The position numbers and the translations under genes are program-made. A stretch of 64,000 nucleotides of DNA, from the NCBI RefSeq assembly GCF_000959725.1, contig NZ_CP009322.1, forward strand, positions 3,410,001-3,474,000, written 5' to 3'. This DNA comes from Burkholderia gladioli (lineage in GTDB: Bacteria; Pseudomonadota; Gammaproteobacteria; Burkholderiales; Burkholderiaceae). A model generated the notes under the pieces. The model was given only the letters and a program-made list of their open reading frames with translations. It did not search any database and had not been told where the DNA came from. Shown piece after piece: positions 42,697-51,256 of the stretch. How positions within the stretch are numbered: the first letter of the stretch is position 1; every line of letters starts with the position of its first letter.

Positions 42697-43081
42697 GGCA
42701 CGGCGATGCGGCGTCGACATCGACGAATCGAGCCGCATCGCGATCACCGAAACAACTCGCGCAATTGAATACGAATATGCGCGATGCGAATCCTTATTCG
42801 CAATAAACATTCCAGATAATAAATCTCCATATCGAAAAGACTGCGTGCTAAGCTCGCTCCGCCATATGCCGAGCCGCCTCGACAGCAAGCGAATTCGAGA
42901 TTCATTTCAACTCGCGGCCGGCTCGGAATGACTATTCAAAAAATACAAGAAAAAGCCTGTGCGGCTTTCATTGAAGCCCTCTCGCGGATGGTGCAGGCGG
43001 ATGCCCGGCCTGGGATGTCGGCGTGAAAACGATGGAATTTTTCGACGGAAAACCCGCGTTTTCAAATACGGAGAGATTCAT
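42697..43081. other. AT-rich intergenic region upstream of the lipoprotein gene
   Basis: About 385 bases, the left half AT-rich. A short stem GCGAAT-CCTT-ATTCGC (42786-42801) is followed by AATAAA; it is too short for confidence as a terminator. The promoter of the 43082 gene must lie here. No gene seen. Confidence 0.45.
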
Positions 43082-44932
43082 ATGTTGAAGCTTCGTCACG
43101 TCAGCTTGACGCTCATTGCCACCGCGGTCACTTCGCTGGCCGCCTGCGGCGGCGACGACGGCGCCTCGCCCGGCAGCCTCGCGCTCGCGCAGAGCTCGGT
43201 GGCCGGCACCAAGGCCAGCACCTTCGCCACCTCGAACACGCCCGACTTCGGCCCGAACGTGGTCGTGTTCGATCCGAGCATGTCGAGCGCCTCGATCCAG
43301 TCGCAACTCGACAATGCCTTCAATTCGCAATTGCGCAGCCCCACCGCGCAATTCGGGTCGCAACGCTATGCATTCCTGTTCAAGCCGGGCAGCTATAACA
43401 ACATCAATGCCAATGTCGGTTTTTATACGGCGATCGCCGGGCTCGGCAAGAATCCCGACGACACGGCCATCAGCGGCAGCGTGAATGTCGACAGCGGCTG
43501 GAATTACGGCGATCAGTCGAATGCGACGCAGAATTTCTGGCGCTCGGTGGAGAATCTCGCGGTGTCGCCCAACGGCGGCACCGATCGCTGGGCGGTCTCG
43601 CAGGCCGCGCCGATGCGGCGGGTCCATATCCGGGGCAACCTGACGCTCGGGCCGTCGAACCAGGGCGACGGGCAGGGTTATGCCAGCGGCGGCTACATCG
43701 CCGACAGCAAGATCGACGGCACCGTGTCCTCGGGTTCGCAGCAGCAGTGGTACACGCGCGACAGCACCATCGGCAACTGGGTCAACGGCGTCTGGAACAT
43801 GGTGTTCTCCGGCGTGCAGGGCGCGCCCGCGCAATCGTTCCCGGCCACCTGGAACGCGGCGCCGCCCTACACCACGCTCGGCACCACGCCGGTCTCGCGC
43901 GAGAAGCCGTACCTCTACATCGACAGCGCCGGCAACTACAACGTGTTCGTGCCCGCGCTGCGCAACAACGCCAGCGGCATCACCTGGGCCTCGGGCGCGA
44001 CGCCGGGCAGCTCGATCCCGATGAGCCAGTTCTACGTCGCGCGTCCGTCCGACACGGCCGCGACCCTCAACGCCGCCCTGCAGCAAGGCCTCAACCTGTT
44101 CTTCACGCCCGGCACCTACCACCTGAGCCAGCCGATCGCGATCACGCGCGCCGACACGGTGGTGCTCGGCATCGGCTTCCCGACGCTGACGCCCGACAAC
44201 GGCGTGAACGCGATGACGGTGGCGGACGTCAACGGCGTGAAGATCTCCGGCCTGCTGTTCGATGCCGGCACCGTGAACAGCAGCGCGCTGCTGACGGTCG
44301 GCACCGCCGGCTCCTCGGCCAGCCACGCGGGCGATCCGGTCAGCGTGCAGGACGTCTACTTCCGCATCGGCGGGGCGGTGTCCGGCAAGGCCACCAACAG
44401 CCTGGTGGTGAACGCCAACGACACGCTGATCGACCATATCTGGGCCTGGCGCGCGGACCACGGCTCGGCGCCGACCGGCTGGACCGTCAACACCGCCGAT
44501 ACCGGCGTGGTGGTGAACGGCGCGAACGTGCTGGCCACCGGCCTGTTCGTCGAGCATTACCAGAAGTACAACGTGCAGTGGAACGGCCAGAACGGCCGGA
44601 CCATCTTCTTCCAGAACGAGCTGCCCTACGACGTGCCGAACCAGTCCGCCTGGATCAGTCCGGCCGGCAACGGCTACGCGGCCTACAAGGTGGCCGCCGG
44701 GGTGACCAGCCACGAGACCTGGGGGATGGGCAGCTACTGCTTCTTCAACGTCAATCCCTCGGTGAACGCGCTGCACGGCTTCGAGGTGCCGCAAACGGCC
44801 GGCGTGAAGCTGCATGACACCTTCACGGTATCGCTCGGCGGGGTGGGCACCATCACGCACATCGTCAACAACACCGGTGCGCAGGCAGCCGGCGTGTCGA
44901 CCATTCCGGTGAACCTGGTCAGTTATCCGTAA
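43082..44932 (+). CDS. Lipoprotein with a GH55-like right-handed beta-helix
   Basis: A 616-residue exported protein. The lipobox L-A-A-C places the lipidated Cys at residue 22. The rest has the layout of the double beta-helix seen in GH55 exo-beta-1,3-glucanases and in actinobacterial proteins often labelled adenylyl cyclase or factor 5/8-like: FDPSMSSASIQSQLDNAF, YAFLFKPGSYNNINANVGFYT, NFWRSVENLAV, then a second repeat with LFFTPGTYHLSQPI and LPYDVPNQSAW. A glycosidase of the cell surface is plausible. GGAGA precedes the ATG at 43082. Closest relatives that I recall are in Streptomyces, which hints at transfer between phyla. Confidence 0.8.
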   Translation: MLKLRHVSLTLIATAVTSLAACGGDDGASPGSLALAQSSVAGTKASTFATSNTPDFGPNVVVFDPSMSSASIQSQLDNAFNSQLRSPTAQFGSQRYAFLFKPGSYNNINANVGFYTAIAGLGKNPDDTAISGSVNVDSGWNYGDQSNATQNFWRSVENLAVSPNGGTDRWAVSQAAPMRRVHIRGNLTLGPSNQGDGQGYASGGYIADSKIDGTVSSGSQQQWYTRDSTIGNWVNGVWNMVFSGVQGAPAQSFPATWNAAPPYTTLGTTPVSREKPYLYIDSAGNYNVFVPALRNNASGITWASGATPGSSIPMSQFYVARPSDTAATLNAALQQGLNLFFTPGTYHLSQPIAITRADTVVLGIGFPTLTPDNGVNAMTVADVNGVKISGLLFDAGTVNSSALLTVGTAGSSASHAGDPVSVQDVYFRIGGAVSGKATNSLVVNANDTLIDHIWAWRADHGSAPTGWTVNTADTGVVVNGANVLATGLFVEHYQKYNVQWNGQNGRTIFFQNELPYDVPNQSAWISPAGNGYAAYKVAAGVTSHETWGMGSYCFFNVNPSVNALHGFEVPQTAGVKLHDTFTVSLGGVGTITHIVNNTGAQAAGVSTIPVNLVSYP

Positions 44933-44938
44933 GTGTCG

Positions 44939-44981
44939 CCGGTGGCGTGGCCCGGGCGAGCAGGCCGGGCCGCGCCACCGG
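44939..44981 (+). terminator. Long hairpin after the beta-helix lipoprotein
   Basis: Arms CCGGTGGCG-T-GGCCCGG (44939-44955) and CCGGGCC-G-CGCCACCGG (44965-44981) pair along 16 positions with one mismatch. It lies 6 bp after the stop. No U-tract follows, so it may protect the mRNA end or terminate only in part. Confidence 0.55.
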
Positions 44982-45063
44982 CTCCCGGCTGGTCCGCCAT
45001 CGTCGATGAACGGCAATACGTCCGAGGCATGCTTGTCCTTCCAATAACCACTGAGGGGCCAGC

Positions 45064-45243
45064 ATGAGTTTGATCGATGAGGTTTGCAACGACCCGGTAT
45101 TGCAGGACAAGGTGAAGGATGCCGTCAGAGGCCGGATCAAGGACGCTGCCGACGGCACCGAGATCGGCACGCCGGATGGTGCGTACAACATCCAGGTCGA
45201 GGACGTTTCCGTGGAGCCGCGCGAGGCGTTCCGTTCCGACTGA
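45064..45243 (+). CDS. 59-residue acidic small protein
   Basis: ATG 45064 with GAGGGG upstream opens MSLIDEVCNDPVLQDKVKDA, continues with VRGRIKDAADGTEIGTPDGA and ends at TGA 45241-45243. It is acidic, has a single Cys at residue 8 and a helix followed by a Gly-rich turn. There is no phosphopantetheine Ser motif and no secretion signal. It stands between the lipoprotein gene and the end of the leftward cluster, on the opposite strand to that cluster. I do not recognise it. The ribosome-binding site and coherent composition are the support. Confidence 0.5.
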   Translation: MSLIDEVCNDPVLQDKVKDAVRGRIKDAADGTEIGTPDGAYNIQVEDVSVEPREAFRSD

Positions 45244-45463
45244 CCGCATCGGCCGCCACTGCGCGGCCGGTGCTTCCGCATCCCTCCCGCCGCCCCTCCT
45301 ACCCGGTACCGTTCCCATGACTGGTATGCGGTTTTGCCCCTGAGCCGATATCGGCTTGCGTTCATACTTTTGCCCAGCGAGCCGGCATCGTCCGAGCGTC
45401 AGGGATGCCCGATCCCGCGAGCGATCGGGCATTGGCCTATCCGAAATGAGGAATCCGGAATCC

Positions 45464-45688
45464 ATGTCCGAAGCAACACGATTGCGAAACAGCGGCCGCA
45501 TCCTGGTCGATGCGCATGGCAAGCTGACGGACCGTCCCAGGACATGCTTCGTGACGCGCGCGCCCGGCGTCACCCATGCGAGCAATGGCGTGCATGGGGC
45601 GCGCGAGGATTCGACGCCGATGATCCTGTTCGTCGTCGTGACGGGTCAGACGATCGCCGCCGACGGTGGCGTGACGCTGGGTTCCTGA
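45464..45688 (+). CDS. 74-residue small hypothetical protein (doubtful)
   Basis: ATG 45464 (MSEATRLRNSGRILVDAHGK) with GAGGAATCCGGAA upstream; ends at 45688. A basic, polar first half leads to a hydrophobic segment TPMILFVVVTGQTIAADG that could be a single membrane helix. It overlaps the 3' end of the convergent RidA gene by 43 bp, which is unusual and counts against it. No family recognised. Confidence 0.35.
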   Translation: MSEATRLRNSGRILVDAHGKLTDRPRTCFVTRAPGVTHASNGVHGAREDSTPMILFVVVTGQTIAADGGVTLGS

Positions 45689-46161
45689 GGCTCGACGAAG
45701 GCCTGCAGCTCGACTTCCACTGCGGCGTGGCGAGGCAGGCGGAACACGCTCAGGCTGGTGCGAGCGTGCACGCCGGCCTCGCCGAACACGACGTGCAGCA
45801 CCGACGAGGCACCGTCCGCCACCGCGCTGTGGGCCTCGAAGTCCGCGTCGCTCTGCAGGTACACGCCGATGCGCGCGATGGCGCGGACCCGATCGAGCGT
45901 GCCGAGCGCCTGCTGCAGCAAGGCGATGCAGCGCGCGGCGCAGAGCATGGCGCCGCGCCGGCCGTCCTCCACCGACACTTCGGCGCCGATCAGGCCGCGC
46001 AGCGCCAGTTCGCCGCCGCGCTTCGGCAACTGGCCGCTGATGAACACCTGCTCGCCGCAGCGCACCCAGGGCGCGTATTGCCCGGCCGCGCCGAAGTCCT
46101 CGTCGGCGGGGAGCGCCAGTTGGTCGGCGATGTGCCGGAAACGTGCATCGCGATTCGTCAT
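45646..46161 (-). CDS. RidA/YjgF-family protein, cluster member
   Basis: A 171-residue RidA-like protein. The core V-F-I-S-G-Q-L-P, A-x-C-I-A-L-L-Q-Q-A and the C-terminal ARTSLSVFRLPRHAAVEVEL, with the Arg that binds carboxylates in RidA imine hydrolases, are present. The N- and C-terminal extensions make it longer than the 130-residue housekeeping RidA. It starts 9 bp after the flavin monooxygenase stop and is the last gene of the leftward operon. RidA proteins in pathways hydrolyse imines/enamines or guide ring formation, which fits a route that oxidises an amine. Confidence 0.85.
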   Translation of the reverse strand: MTNRDARFRHIADQLALPADEDFGAAGQYAPWVRCGEQVFISGQLPKRGGELALRGLIGAEVSVEDGRRGAMLCAARCIALLQQALGTLDRVRAIARIGVYLQSDADFEAHSAVADGASSVLHVVFGEAGVHARTSLSVFRLPRHAAVEVELQAFVEPQEPSVTPPSAAIV

Positions 46162-46170
46162 CTGCCTCGG

Positions 46171-47370
46171 TCACTCCCCTGCGATTTCATGGTTGCCGTA
46201 AGCCGTGGAGGCTGCATCCCAGGCCACGTCGACATGCGAGGCCATCACTTGCAGGTCGCGCCAGTGACGTTGCGCGGGATGCGCGTCGAATGCCGCGGCG
46301 GTCCCCATGCTGCCGATCAGGCGCCGGATCGCCTCGACGCAGAGCTGCGCGAGATAGGCGCGATCGCGCCGGATCCGCAGCGTCTCGGCCGTGCTCAGCG
46401 CGCGGCGCGCCACGCCGGCGGCGTGCAAGGTGTCGAGCAGCGCGTGGTAGAGATGGCGCGCGCAACTCAGCTCCGCGTCGCTTCTCGCGAGATGCGCGGC
46501 CAGTACGGCATCGCCGCGCCGGCCACGCTCTCGCAGCGCTTCCAGGCAATGCTGGTAGGCACCCTGCGCGCAGCCGAGGATCGGCCCGACGATCCAGCTC
46601 GTGCTGTAGGGGATCAGCGGCACGTCGTAGAGATAGGCTTCGGGATGCAGTTCGGCGCCCGGGGGATGCGCGCCGAAATAGCGGGAGCGCTCGAATACCC
46701 ATTCCGCCGGGACGCGCAGCCTGTCGAAGAGCAGATCCTTCGAGCCGGTCGCGCGCATGCCCGCCACCTGCCAACTGTCGAGCGCCTGGACGTCCTCGCG
46801 CCGGAGCATGACCTTGTAGAGCGTCGAGGCGTCCCGCGCATCGGCCTCGCTCAGGCGCGCCGTGAGGATCACCCAGCTGGCATGGTCGATGCCCGAGCTG
46901 TAGCGCCACACGCCGTCGAGCCGGAAGCCGTCGCCATCCCTGACGAAGCTGCCGACCTGCACGGCGGCCGTGGCGAACAACTGGCGCGGCCCGTCGGCGA
47001 ACACGATGTCCTGCTGCGATTTCGGCAGGCGCGCGGCGGTGCTCGCGTGGCCGCCCACCACGCAGAGCATCCAGGCGGTGGAGGCGCAGGCGGTGGCCGC
47101 GCGGCGTGCGATCTCGACGAAGCGCGGGAAATCCTGTTGCAGGCCGCCGTAGCGGCGCGGCGTGAGCAGATGCAGCAGGCCGCTGTCGTGCAGCTCGCCG
47201 AGCGTTTCGAGCGGCAGCCGCGCGCTTCGGTCCGCCGCCAGCGCGCGTTCGCGCCAGCGCGGCAGCAGGCGTTCGAGACGCTGCTCGATATCGGCTGCGC
47301 GGTCGGCCGGCAGGTCTCGAAGCCGCGGCGCGGCGTCGATCTCGGCATGCTCGCCGTGCAGGCCCGTCAC
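46171..47370 (-). CDS. Flavin-dependent monooxygenase of the acyl-CoA dehydrogenase fold (HpaH/HsaA/DszC-like)
   Basis: A 399-residue protein with the acyl-CoA dehydrogenase layout. The N-terminal helical domain has ARLPLETLGELHDSGLLHLL and PRRYGGLQQDFPRFVEIARR. The middle beta domain has WRYSSGIDHASWVILTA, the run typical of two-component hydroxylases (HpaH, HsaA) rather than of true acyl-CoA dehydrogenases. The start is GTG 47370, inside the stop of the upstream gene (GTGA), so translation is coupled. It needs a separate flavin reductase, which is not in the cluster. It could hydroxylate a carbon or nitrogen of the pathway intermediate. Confidence 0.85.
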   Translation of the reverse strand: MTGLHGEHAEIDAAPRLRDLPADRAADIEQRLERLLPRWRERALAADRSARLPLETLGELHDSGLLHLLTPRRYGGLQQDFPRFVEIARRAATACASTAWMLCVVGGHASTAARLPKSQQDIVFADGPRQLFATAAVQVGSFVRDGDGFRLDGVWRYSSGIDHASWVILTARLSEADARDASTLYKVMLRREDVQALDSWQVAGMRATGSKDLLFDRLRVPAEWVFERSRYFGAHPPGAELHPEAYLYDVPLIPYSTSWIVGPILGCAQGAYQHCLEALRERGRRGDAVLAAHLARSDAELSCARHLYHALLDTLHAAGVARRALSTAETLRIRRDRAYLAQLCVEAIRRLIGSMGTAAAFDAHPAQRHWRDLQVMASHVDVAWDAASTAYGNHEIAGE

Positions 47371-48377
47371 GCCGCGTCTCCGCGCGGCCCCGCCACCTTG
47401 CGCTGCACCGGGTGCTCGAAGCAGAAGGCCGGTTCGATGCAGGGCTCGCCCAGCAACGCGACGAAGGACTCGATCGAGGCCGCGTCGTTGGAGGCGACGA
47501 ACTCGTGGAAGTTGGTGCCGTTCCAGAGCAGGTAGACATGCTCGAATTGTTCGTGGATCGCGGCCACCAGCGTGTCGAACGTGACCTGGCCGTTCTCCAT
47601 CTGCGTGAGCATCTGCTGCCGCTTCCAGTCGATTTCCTCGCGGCTGAAGTAGTGGGTCTTGTGCAACTCGTCCTTGACGTTCTCGCGTCGCGTGTACTCG
47701 TCGGGCGAATCGCAATTGAGCTTCTCGAGGAAGAAGATCAGCCCGCCCGGCTTGAGCAGGCGCGCGGCGTGACGAATCTGGTCGGCGCGGTCCACGCCGT
47801 AGAACTGGAACGCCGCGGTCTCGTAGAGGTAGTCGAACTGGCCCGACAGACGCGACAGGCGTGGCTGCTCCCGGAACAGCCGCGGCGTGACGTGGGCGAA
47901 GGCCTGCGGATGGAACAGCGAATGGTCGTGGTTCGCGAACTGGTTGAACGCGGTTTCGTTGGCCGGGTTCGGCGAGTTGGTGAAGCTGCGGATCAGGCCG
48001 CCCGAGCGCTTGGCCAGCGTGCGGCCGTTGGTGCCGTCGAAGGCGTCGAGCTCGTAGAACTCGAAGTGCTGGTCGGCGTGCTGCCTGCGCTGCCGGGCGT
48101 GGCGCGTCAGCGCCACGCCCACGCGTGCCATCTCCTCGAGGATGGCCGGCACGCTGGCGAGGAAGTGCGTGAACAGCGGTCCCGCCTCGGCCACCATCAT
48201 GTCGTGATAGGCCAGTACCTCGGGATCGCGCAGCAGATGGCGCACGCGGCTCGATACCGATTGTCGCGGCACCTGGGTGCTGCCCGTCGCCAGGCTGTGG
48301 AAATAATCCGCCATGCGGATCATGGGCGCGTTTTCGAGGTACTGCGCGGCGCCATCTTCGATGCCACTGGATGTCAT
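47367..48377 (-). CDS. SAM-binding class I methyltransferase-fold enzyme, AzeJ/VioH-like (proposed)
   Basis: A 336-residue protein. A helical N-terminal domain of about 100 residues (AQYLENAPMIRMADYFHSLA, SRVRHLLRDPEVLAYHDMMV) precedes a Rossmann-like part. The usual motif I is altered to FYELDAFDGTNGRTLA (residues 107-122). Later come FDYLYETAAFQFYGV and ARLLKPGGLIFFLEKLN, a normal post-motif. The N-terminal helical domain and the Asn/Gly-rich motif I recall the SAM cyclases AzeJ and VioH, which make azetidine-2-carboxylate from SAM. I could not compare sequences, so this is a hypothesis. A plain N- or O-methyltransferase is the alternative. GAAGGGG precedes the ATG at 48377. Confidence 0.65.
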   Translation of the reverse strand: MTSSGIEDGAAQYLENAPMIRMADYFHSLATGSTQVPRQSVSSRVRHLLRDPEVLAYHDMMVAEAGPLFTHFLASVPAILEEMARVGVALTRHARQRRQHADQHFEFYELDAFDGTNGRTLAKRSGGLIRSFTNSPNPANETAFNQFANHDHSLFHPQAFAHVTPRLFREQPRLSRLSGQFDYLYETAAFQFYGVDRADQIRHAARLLKPGGLIFFLEKLNCDSPDEYTRRENVKDELHKTHYFSREEIDWKRQQMLTQMENGQVTFDTLVAAIHEQFEHVYLLWNGTNFHEFVASNDAASIESFVALLGEPCIEPAFCFEHPVQRKVAGPRGDAA

Positions 48378-48399
48378 GTCGACCCCTTCGTAGGTGATG

Positions 48400-49917
48400 T
48401 CAGTTCAGACCCTGGGCGGTTGCCTTGCCGCCGAAGGTGCGCGGCAGCGCCGGCCGGAATTCGATGCCGGCCGGCATCGCGCCGGCATCGAGATGGCGGC
48501 GGCAGTGCGAGAGCAGCTCGTCCGCGTCGATGTTCGTGCCGAAGATGCCCGGGGCGGGAACCACGTAGGCTCGCGGTACCCGGCTTCCGTCGTTCGCGGC
48601 GAACGGCACCACCAATGCTTCGGCCACCGAGGCGTGCTCGAGCAGGACGCGTTCGACGGCACGCGGATTGACCTCGATGCCGTTGCGATCGAACAGATCG
48701 CCCTTGCGGCAGTGAAAGAACAGGAAGCCGTCCCGGTCCATCGTGAACAGGTCGCCGGTCATGAACAGGCGTGATTCGCCGAAGCGATCCCGGCGAATCA
48801 CGCGCTCGGTGTCGGCCTCGCGGCGCCAGTATTTCTCCATCAGCAGATCGCCGGCCACGGCGAGTTCGCCGACCTGGCCTGCCTGCGTGACCAGGTTGCC
48901 GGCTTCGTCCAGCAGGTAGGTGCGCACGCCGGGGATCGCTTTGCCGACCGAGCCGAGGCGACGCTCGAGCTGCTCGGGCGGCAGGTAGCTGATGCGCTTG
49001 CACTCGGTCGAGCCGTAGTTGCAGTAGAGCAGGACCGCGGGCAGGGCCTGCCGGATCAGGCGGATGTATTTGCCGGGCAGGTTCTGTCCGCTGGTCGAGA
49101 TGTAGCGCAGCGATCGCAATCTTGCCGTCGGCAGCTCGCCTGCCTCGCAGAGCCGGAACAGCGCCGGCGGGAACACGTGCAGGCCCGTCACGCCGTGGCG
49201 CTCGATCAGCTCGACGATGGCCGGAGCATCGGCCGGCAGCGCGGTCTCGACCACGGCATGACCGCCCGACAGCAGCGGCATCATGGTGTTGTAGAAGCCG
49301 TAGTCCGAACTGAGCCCGGGGGTGAAGCCGAGCACCACATCGCTTTCGGTGCTGGCCAGGTAGCCGGTCACGGCGCGGAACGCCGCGACCATGTTGCGAT
49401 GCGTGACTAGCACGCCCTTGGCGTCGCCGGTCGAGCCGGAGGTGTAGAAGATCGTCGCGGCGTCGGGCGTCGCCGGGTCGAGCTCGCGCGCGCCGCCGTC
49501 GATAGCGAATCCCGCGACGGCATCCAGGCTGCCACCGGTCGCCGGATCGAGGGCCACCGCGCGATGCCGGGTCGCGACGCGCGGCAAGGTGGCGCGGGAT
49601 GCGACGAGCAGGCTGGCGCCGCTGTCGTCGAGCTGTCGTTCCAGTTCGGCGGTATCGACCGTGTGCCGGATGCAGGCCAGCACGCAGCCGGCCTCGAGGA
49701 TGCCGAAGGCTGCCGCCACCGCCGTGGCCGACAGTTCCGAGTAGATCGCCACGCGCGCGCCGGCCGGCAGGCCGAGGCGTGCGATGGTGGCGGCCACCGC
49801 CGACATCATGTCGAGCAATTCACCGTAGCGGGTCGGGTGGCCGTCGACGGTCAAGGCGATCCGGTCCCGACGGCTTGCCGCGCCGCGCGCGAAGATCTCG
49901 TGGAATGGTTCACCCAT
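48400..49917 (-). CDS. Stand-alone AMP-forming acid/amino-acid ligase
   Basis: A 505-residue ANL-superfamily enzyme. Core motifs: A3 IFYTSGSTGDAKGVLVTHRN, A5 NYGSTECKRI, A7 LFMTGDLF, A8 RKGDLFDRNGIEVNPRAVE, and a C-terminal GGK with the catalytic Lys (PRTFGGKATAQG). No carrier protein or condensation domain is attached, and none is encoded in the operon. It could load a free amino acid to CoA, an external carrier, or an amine acceptor. The MFS stop is 4 bp upstream of its ATG (49917), and the ribosome-binding site lies within the MFS gene. Confidence 0.9.
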   Translation of the reverse strand: MGEPFHEIFARGAASRRDRIALTVDGHPTRYGELLDMMSAVAATIARLGLPAGARVAIYSELSATAVAAAFGILEAGCVLACIRHTVDTAELERQLDDSGASLLVASRATLPRVATRHRAVALDPATGGSLDAVAGFAIDGGARELDPATPDAATIFYTSGSTGDAKGVLVTHRNMVAAFRAVTGYLASTESDVVLGFTPGLSSDYGFYNTMMPLLSGGHAVVETALPADAPAIVELIERHGVTGLHVFPPALFRLCEAGELPTARLRSLRYISTSGQNLPGKYIRLIRQALPAVLLYCNYGSTECKRISYLPPEQLERRLGSVGKAIPGVRTYLLDEAGNLVTQAGQVGELAVAGDLLMEKYWRREADTERVIRRDRFGESRLFMTGDLFTMDRDGFLFFHCRKGDLFDRNGIEVNPRAVERVLLEHASVAEALVVPFAANDGSRVPRAYVVPAPGIFGTNIDADELLSHCRRHLDAGAMPAGIEFRPALPRTFGGKATAQGLN

Positions 49918-49921
49918 GGCC

Positions 49922-51142
49922 TCAGCCCTCGTGCGAGGAAGCGGCGGCCGAAGCGTCGCCGCGGTGCTTGAGCAGGCGCGGCACGAGCGCCACCAGCAGG
50001 CCGAGGCCGGCCATGCACAGCGACAGCACCAGGATCACCGCGCCCGCGCCGAAGCGCGTGGAGAACGCGCCGACCGCGACCCCGGCGAGCGGCTGCGTCA
50101 TGTTGTTGAGCAGGATCACCACGCCGGTGGTCTTGCCGTAGTCGCGTGCCGGGATCAGTTTCTGGCGCGTGCTTCGGATGTAGACGTTGAACATCTTGTC
50201 GAAGCCGACGATCAGCAGGAAGCCGAACACGTAACCGGCGATGCCGGGGCTGGCCGCGGCGATCACGCCGCCGGCGCTGATCGCGCAGAAAGCCGTGAAG
50301 CCGAGGATCGGGCGCGGAATCGGCAGCCTTGCCGTCATCAGCAGGATCGCGATCGTTACGCAGGCACCGGCGGTCTGCAGACCGGCGTAGTCGCCGCCGC
50401 TGCGCTGATGCACGCCGGTGACCATCGCGGCCGAGGTGGCGAGCGTGACGCCGATCACCAGGTTCTCGGCGGCTGCCAGCAGGATCACCGACTTGAGGCC
50501 CGGCAGGCGCAACACATGCGACAGCGCGATCCGGATCGGCTGGAACCAGGTGCCATGCACGCCTTCAGGCATCGTGAACGCGAAGGCGCTGGCTTTCTGC
50601 CAGTAGGCCAGCGCGAGGTCGGCGACGAAGAACAGCGCGGCCGCGGCGATCACCACCCATTCCCAATGCCACCAGGACAGCAGCAGGGCCGCCAGCATCG
50701 GGCCGAGCACCAGGCCGAGCTGGTCGGCCAGTTGCGAATACGAGAGCACCTTCTCGAAGCGATGGCTGCTGAAGATCTGCGGCAGCATCACTTCGCGCGC
50801 CACCACGCCCTGGCTGGTCAGCATGCCGCAGAGCGCGGACAGCGCGATCAGCCAACCGATGCCGCCCGCCAGGTCGTAGGCGGCTACGCCGCCGACGCAA
50901 ACCACCGCGCGCAGGACCTGGCTGATGCGCATCAGCCGGGTCGGCGAGTAGCGGTCGCACAGCGCGCCGAGAAACGGGAAGCACAGATAGCGCGGCAGCG
51001 TCTCGAGCGTGAAGGCGATGCCCGACCACGAGACGCGGCCGGTCATCCGGAAGATCACCAGCGGTACCAGGAACAGCAGCACCTGATCGGCGAGGCGGGC
51101 GAGGAACAGTGAGAGAAAGAAGGCTTGATGCTGGGCGCGCAC
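49922..51142 (-). CDS. MFS exporter, EntS/drug-efflux type, of the cluster
   Basis: A 406-residue transporter with about 12 helices: RAQHQAFFLSLFLARLADQV, LFLVPLVIFRMTGRVSW, and the loop LGALCDRYSPTRLMRISQVL of the drug:H+ or siderophore-export branch. The start appears to be GTG 51142, preceded by a weak AGGT. It sits second in the leftward operon, 114 bp after the cupin gene, and its stop nearly touches the ligase start. It most likely exports the cluster product and gives self-protection, as is usual for such pathways. Confidence 0.88.
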   Translation of the reverse strand: MRAQHQAFFLSLFLARLADQVLLFLVPLVIFRMTGRVSWSGIAFTLETLPRYLCFPFLGALCDRYSPTRLMRISQVLRAVVCVGGVAAYDLAGGIGWLIALSALCGMLTSQGVVAREVMLPQIFSSHRFEKVLSYSQLADQLGLVLGPMLAALLLSWWHWEWVVIAAAALFFVADLALAYWQKASAFAFTMPEGVHGTWFQPIRIALSHVLRLPGLKSVILLAAAENLVIGVTLATSAAMVTGVHQRSGGDYAGLQTAGACVTIAILLMTARLPIPRPILGFTAFCAISAGGVIAAASPGIAGYVFGFLLIVGFDKMFNVYIRSTRQKLIPARDYGKTTGVVILLNNMTQPLAGVAVGAFSTRFGAGAVILVLSLCMAGLGLLVALVPRLLKHRGDASAAASSHEG

Positions 51143-51256
51143 GAACGATTACCTATCGATATCGCGGGCCCGGCCACGCATGGCGCGCGCCCGGGTCCCG
51201 CGGACATGGCCGGCAGGCCGGTCGGGCCGGCCCTGGCGAAGGGATTGCGATGCGCC

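Noticed and set aside
42786..42801. GCGAAT-CCTT-ATTCGC stem as a terminator of the upstream SDR
   Set aside because: Only six base pairs, AT-rich, about 90 bp after the stop and without a U-tract.
45064..45243. Small protein as the missing carrier protein of the cluster
   Set aside because: It lacks the D/G-x-S-L/I phosphopantetheine motif and the helical layout of a carrier domain.
46171..49917. Ligase plus acyl-CoA-dehydrogenase-like gene read as a prolyl-to-pyrrole cassette (PltF/PltE type)
   Set aside because: No carrier protein is present, and the dehydrogenase-like protein has the S-S-G-x-D-H-A run of flavin monooxygenases instead of the prolyl-dehydrogenase pattern.
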